64,000 nucleotides of DNA from Paratractidigestivibacter sp963640745 (lineage in GTDB: Bacteria; Actinomycetota; Coriobacteriia; Coriobacteriales; Atopobiaceae). The DNA lies in NCBI GenBank assembly GCA_963640745.1, contig CAVIBB010000001.1, positions 1 through 64,000 of the forward strand, in the 5' to 3' direction. The notes below the pieces were generated by a model. That model was not told where the DNA came from and searched no databases. It saw only the letters and a list, made by a program, of their open reading frames with translations. The number at the start of each line of letters is the position of its first letter. Within the stretch, counting starts at the first letter, position 1. The translations under genes and the position numbers were made by a program. Below, piece by piece: positions 60,916-64,000 of the stretch.

Positions 60916-61316
60916 GCCCCAGAAACGCGTCGCACAGCAATCTGGCGCGATCGCGCGCCCCGAGATTGCGTCGCGCAGCAACCCGACGCGGCCGCGACCC
61001 CTGGAAGCACGCCGCGCAGTAACGTTGTCAACGAATTCGCCCCGGAAGTGCGCCGCCCAGTAAGGTTTGATTACTGGGCGGCGCACTTCCGGGGCGTTCT
61101 TCTTGCCGGCGTTACTGGGCAGCGAGGTTCCAGGGCCCGGCAACGGTCACGGTTACTGGGCGGCGCACTTCCGGGGCGTTCTTCTTGCCGGCGTTACTGG
61201 GCGGCGAGGTTCCAGGGCGCGGCAACGGTTGCGGTTGCTGGACGACGAGGTTCCAGGGCGCGGCAACAGTTGCGGTTACTGGGCGGCGCGCTTACGGGGC
61301 ACTTTCGGGCCGCGAA
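60916..61316. repeat. Convergent 41-bp repeat array 3
   Basis: Four units begin at 60916, 60957, 60998 and 61039. Six opposed units begin with TTACTGG (or TTGCTGG) at 61071, 61112, 61153, 61194, 61235 and 61276. The step is exactly 41 bp. The centre is CGCCCAGTAA-GGTTTGA-TTACTGGGCG, again 7 nt between perfect 10-bp arms. The arm base differs from arrays 1 and 2 (GGGCG for GCGCG) on both sides. It fills the 418-bp gap between the convergent trmB and glycerophosphodiesterase genes. Confidence 0.88.
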
Positions 61317-61320
61317 GCAC

Positions 61321-62190
61321 TTATTCCGGCAAGAAGCCCTCGAAGATGGCCACGGCACCCTCGGCCTCGCACTGGGCAAGCTCTTCCTTGCTGCGGACGG
61401 TCCACTCAACGAGGTGCGCGCCCAGGACGTCGCACGAGAGCCGGACCGCCGCGTTGTTGCGGTCGCGGAACCGATACGCAACGAAATCCGGTCGGGCAGC
61501 CGCGTTGGAAAGAAGCGCCGTTCCGCCGACGCGCTGGTAGAGGGGCCGCCAGTCGTCTTCGAGGAAGTTCTGCGCAAGCTGCCCGCGGATAACCTCGGGC
61601 CGGTGACGACGCAGCCACATGACGACGCGCGGGTCAAAGCTCTCCGCGCAGAAGCGCACAAGGTGCTCATCGAGGCATGCCATCGTACGCTCGCAGAGCG
61701 CATCCGCGTTGCCTCCGCGGGTCTTGAGCTCGACGATCACGAACGGCGGCAGCTCCGACTCTCCCGTAGGGTCGCACTCAAACACGGAGAGCGCTTCGTC
61801 GAGCGTCGGGATGCGCTCGTCGGTGCCGGCGAGACGGCATTCACGAAGCTCGCCCAGGGTCATTTCCTCGACGACGCCGCAGCACCCGCACATGCGCCCG
61901 AGCTCGGAGTCGTGGATGACCACGAGCTCGCCGTCGGCGGTCAGATGAACGTCGAGCTCGACGCCGAAACCCCGCTCGCGCGCACGGCGGAAAGCCGCGA
62001 CCGAGTTCTCGGGAACGCCGTCGCCGTGCAGGCCGCGGTGCGCGTAGCGATAGCGCGAGATCTCTCGCCACTGCTGGCCAAGCACCGCGCCCCCGTGTCG
62101 AGGCGCCAATACGGCGCAGGTAGCAGCACATGCCGCAATAGCAGAACCGGTCGCGACCGCCGCGACGCCAAGGACTTTGCTAGCTTTCAT
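61321..62190 (-). CDS. Glycerophosphodiester phosphodiesterase family protein
   Basis: A 289-aa TIM-barrel phosphodiesterase that splits glycerophosphodiesters into glycerol-3-phosphate and alcohol. A hydrophobic N terminus (GVAAVATGSAIAACAATCAVL) serves as signal or membrane anchor, placing the enzyme outside. Catalytic motifs YAHRGLHGDGVPENSVAAF, GVELDVHLTADG and VVIHDSELGRMCG are present, as is the late Glu in VIVELKTRG. The start at 62190 follows GGGGGAG. Confidence 0.92.
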   Translation of the reverse strand: MKASKVLGVAAVATGSAIAACAATCAVLAPRHGGAVLGQQWREISRYRYAHRGLHGDGVPENSVAAFRRARERGFGVELDVHLTADGELVVIHDSELGRMCGCCGVVEEMTLGELRECRLAGTDERIPTLDEALSVFECDPTGESELPPFVIVELKTRGGNADALCERTMACLDEHLVRFCAESFDPRVVMWLRRHRPEVIRGQLAQNFLEDDWRPLYQRVGGTALLSNAAARPDFVAYRFRDRNNAAVRLSCDVLGAHLVEWTVRSKEELAQCEAEGAVAIFEGFLPE

Positions 62191-62355
62191 AGCTCCCCCA
62201 AGAGATGAGCCGAAGTTTTCGGAACCCGCACGGGCCCAACCGCACGCGAAACATACCCAAACAGTATGCCACTCGCCGTGCGCGCCCCGCCCAGCGACCC
62301 GTCGAAGGTAAATGGGTAGTAAGGTAGATGTTCCGAACTTCGAGAAAGGCCCATC

Positions 62356-64000
62356 ATGCCTCAAATAAAACCCGGCCACCGACTCTACCTGTACCGCCTT
62401 TTTGCGCGCGAGCTCGGCGTTGGCAAGCAAACCGCCCTCGACCGCGCAGCCGACGTGCTCACGGCGGACGGGCTCGCCCCCGCCGACCTCGGCTTCGACG
62501 ATGCCCGCTCGCTCTTCGAGGCACTCGACGAGTGCATCAAACTCACCGTCTTCAAAAAGAACGCCGTCTTTGTGACGGTTACCGCGAATGAGGCCTATGA
62601 CCAGGCGCTCGCTCGCGCAAGCAAGTCCGACGGCGAGAAGCCCGCGAACGGCAAGCCTTGGAAACGCCAGCGCGGCGGCAAGAACATCAAGCCCGTCCGG
62701 CCCAAGCACATCGAGCCGCCGAAGCCCGAGCCCGGGCCTGAGCCTGAGTCTGAGCCCGAGGTTGAAGCGGCACTCGCCGCCACCGAGCCATCGCCCGCCC
62801 CGACAGAGAATGCCGTCGAGGTAGAGGTCGTCGTCGACGCTACCGCGGAGGTGCCCGAACCCGAGACGGCCGACGTCCCCGAACCCGAGGGGAACGAGCC
62901 CGAGGCCGTTGCCGCCGAGGCGGCAACGGGCGAAGCAACCGCCGAGCCCGAGGCCGTGGCCGTGGTAGATACCGTTGCCGCAACCGAGCCCGAGGCCGCA
63001 GCCGTGGCCGAGCCCGCCGTCGCCGACGACCCCGTGCCCGTTTCCGACGCCCCTGTCAACGAGACCCCCCGCGAGGCCCCCGTCAAGGCCGCCGCGCCCT
63101 CCATCCACTTGACCATCACCTATGCCCCCGACCCCATCGAGGACCCTGAGCCGGCAGCCGCGCCCGAGCCGGAGCCCGCTCCGGAGCCCGCGCCGGCCGC
63201 GAAACCGGAGCCGCCGCTGGCCCCGGCACCCGCCCCGCGTCCCTCTCGCCCGGCAAATGACCTGCCTCAGGATTTCTACGCCGACGTCATTGTTACCGAC
63301 GAGCCGCTTTCTGCCCTTTATCAGGTGCTTCCCGTGGATGTCGACCCCGTCGCAACCCTCGAGGAGGATTTCCGCATCGCCCGCTCGACCGGCACGCTCG
63401 CCGGCACCCGCAGCGAGGTCAGCTTCCCCCTGCGCTTCCAGCGCAAGAACGGCGAGCCCGTCATGGCAACCCTCCGCCGCCGCGCCCGCAGCGTCGCCGG
63501 CAAGCGCTGGACGCTCGCGAGCATCGAGGCCGACTCCCCTGAAGAGGTCGGGATGGGCGCGCTCGAGCACAAAGCTGCGGGCCCCTGGGCCGCATTCGCC
63601 AACGAAGACCAGCTCAAGGGCACTATCAGCCCCGAGGCCGAGCTTGCGCAGTTCGCAGTTCTCGGCTCATGGGACAAACTCCTGAAGCAGCTCTCCGAGC
63701 TCGCCGCGCCCGAGGACTGGGGAGAGGACCGCGCTATCCTGCGCGAGTATCTCTCGATGACGTATCGCCGCATCGCCAGGCAGCACCGGCTCTCCATGGC
63801 TGACGACGGCTCAGGCGCCGCCTTCGATACCGGCCTTGTCACGGCCGAGGGCGAGACGATCGCCGCCGTCCTCGAGCCCCATGACGGCGACATCGCTTGG
63901 GAGCTCACGTGCTTCTCGGTAAACGCCCAGGGCCAGCCCGCGACCTACCTGCCCCACTTCGCCCAGCCGAAGGCGACTGCGGGACGCGCTGCGGAAGCGA
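62356..64000 (+). CDS. DUF3825-containing protein with long acidic-proline linker, partial
   Basis: At least 548 aa; the 3' end lies beyond the window. Residues 1-80 form a compact helical domain (YLYRLFARELGVGKQTALDR) followed by a basic stretch KRQRGGKNIKPVRPKH. Residues about 120-300 are a disordered Pro/Glu/Ala/Val linker. The C-terminal part FAVLGSWDKLLKQLSELAAPEDWGEDRAILREYLSMTYRRIARQH, then DTGLVTAEGETIAAV, fits the DUF3825 family as I recall it. Function unknown; members are often fused to nucleic-acid or helix-turn-helix domains, which the basic patch would suit. The ATG follows GAAAGG. Confidence 0.75.
   Translation, partial: MPQIKPGHRLYLYRLFARELGVGKQTALDRAADVLTADGLAPADLGFDDARSLFEALDECIKLTVFKKNAVFVTVTANEAYDQALARASKSDGEKPANGKPWKRQRGGKNIKPVRPKHIEPPKPEPGPEPESEPEVEAALAATEPSPAPTENAVEVEVVVDATAEVPEPETADVPEPEGNEPEAVAAEAATGEATAEPEAVAVVDTVAATEPEAAAVAEPAVADDPVPVSDAPVNETPREAPVKAAAPSIHLTITYAPDPIEDPEPAAAPEPEPAPEPAPAAKPEPPLAPAPAPRPSRPANDLPQDFYADVIVTDEPLSALYQVLPVDVDPVATLEEDFRIARSTGTLAGTRSEVSFPLRFQRKNGEPVMATLRRRARSVAGKRWTLASIEADSPEEVGMGALEHKAAGPWAAFANEDQLKGTISPEAELAQFAVLGSWDKLLKQLSELAAPEDWGEDRAILREYLSMTYRRIARQHRLSMADDGSGAAFDTGLVTAEGETIAAVLEPHDGDIAWELTCFSVNAQGQPATYLPHFAQPKATAGRAAEA

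Overview
The window is high-GC bacterial chromosome, most likely from a gut actinobacterium of class Coriobacteriia (Collinsella-like). This is inferred from base composition, from the gene set (CarD, an anaerobic ribonucleotide reductase, a heterodimeric ABC exporter, a Mn-dependent pyrophosphatase with CBS domains) and from a saccharolytic, anaerobic profile. I see no transposase, integrase, phage gene or CRISPR system. There is one assembly gap of 10 N at 12006-12015.

Region 1 (1-24 kb) is a pectin / rhamnogalacturonan-I locus. It holds uxaB (cut by the window edge) and uxaC for uronate catabolism. A LacI regulator follows, then a long minus-strand run: PL4 rhamnogalacturonan lyase, two SGNH acetylesterases, a GH105 hydrolase, a TIM-barrel isomerase, two PL22 oligogalacturonate lyases, a CE4-like deacetylase and an L-rhamnose mutarotase. 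Two GPH symporters, an unknown protein, a GH28 polygalacturonase and a second LacI regulator complete it. None of the depolymerising enzymes has a signal peptide, so oligosaccharides are probably imported by the GPH symporters and degraded in the cytoplasm. LacI-type operators (core AACCGGTT, or the 12-mer TGAAGCGTTTCA) lie upstream of both transporters, GH28 and lacI. In both transporter leaders two operators are exactly 98 bp apart.

Region 2 (24-45 kb) is mostly housekeeping: a DUF2974 hydrolase-like protein, a VapBC-like pair, uvrB, a 767-aa orphan protein, coaE with a lytic transglycosylase, tRNA-Val(GAC), an M20 dipeptidase, a YfhO membrane protein, a PHP phosphatase, a divergent MFS/AraC pair, and the operon nadA-nadB-nadC-niaR behind a probable NiaR box.

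Region 3 (45-64 kb) carries marR with a two-gene ABC exporter, an ACT-domain protein and citrate synthase, carD, a Tat-lipoprotein cyclophilin, an aminotransferase, nrdD behind two NrdR boxes, ppaC, a TrmB-like methyltransferase, a glycerophosphodiesterase and a DUF3825 protein cut by the window end.

The most unusual content is intergenic. Three arrays (2811-3088, 22067-22590, 60916-61316) are built of 41-bp units in strict period. In each, two opposed blocks face each other across a 7-nt centre. Three dispersed palindromic elements of 127-137 bp (3140-3276, 31817-31943, 53331-53459) have long arms that differ between copies yet stay complementary within each copy. Two further nested palindromes (36766-36862, 40113-40326) share the same architecture. 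I do not recognise any of these as a named repeat family.
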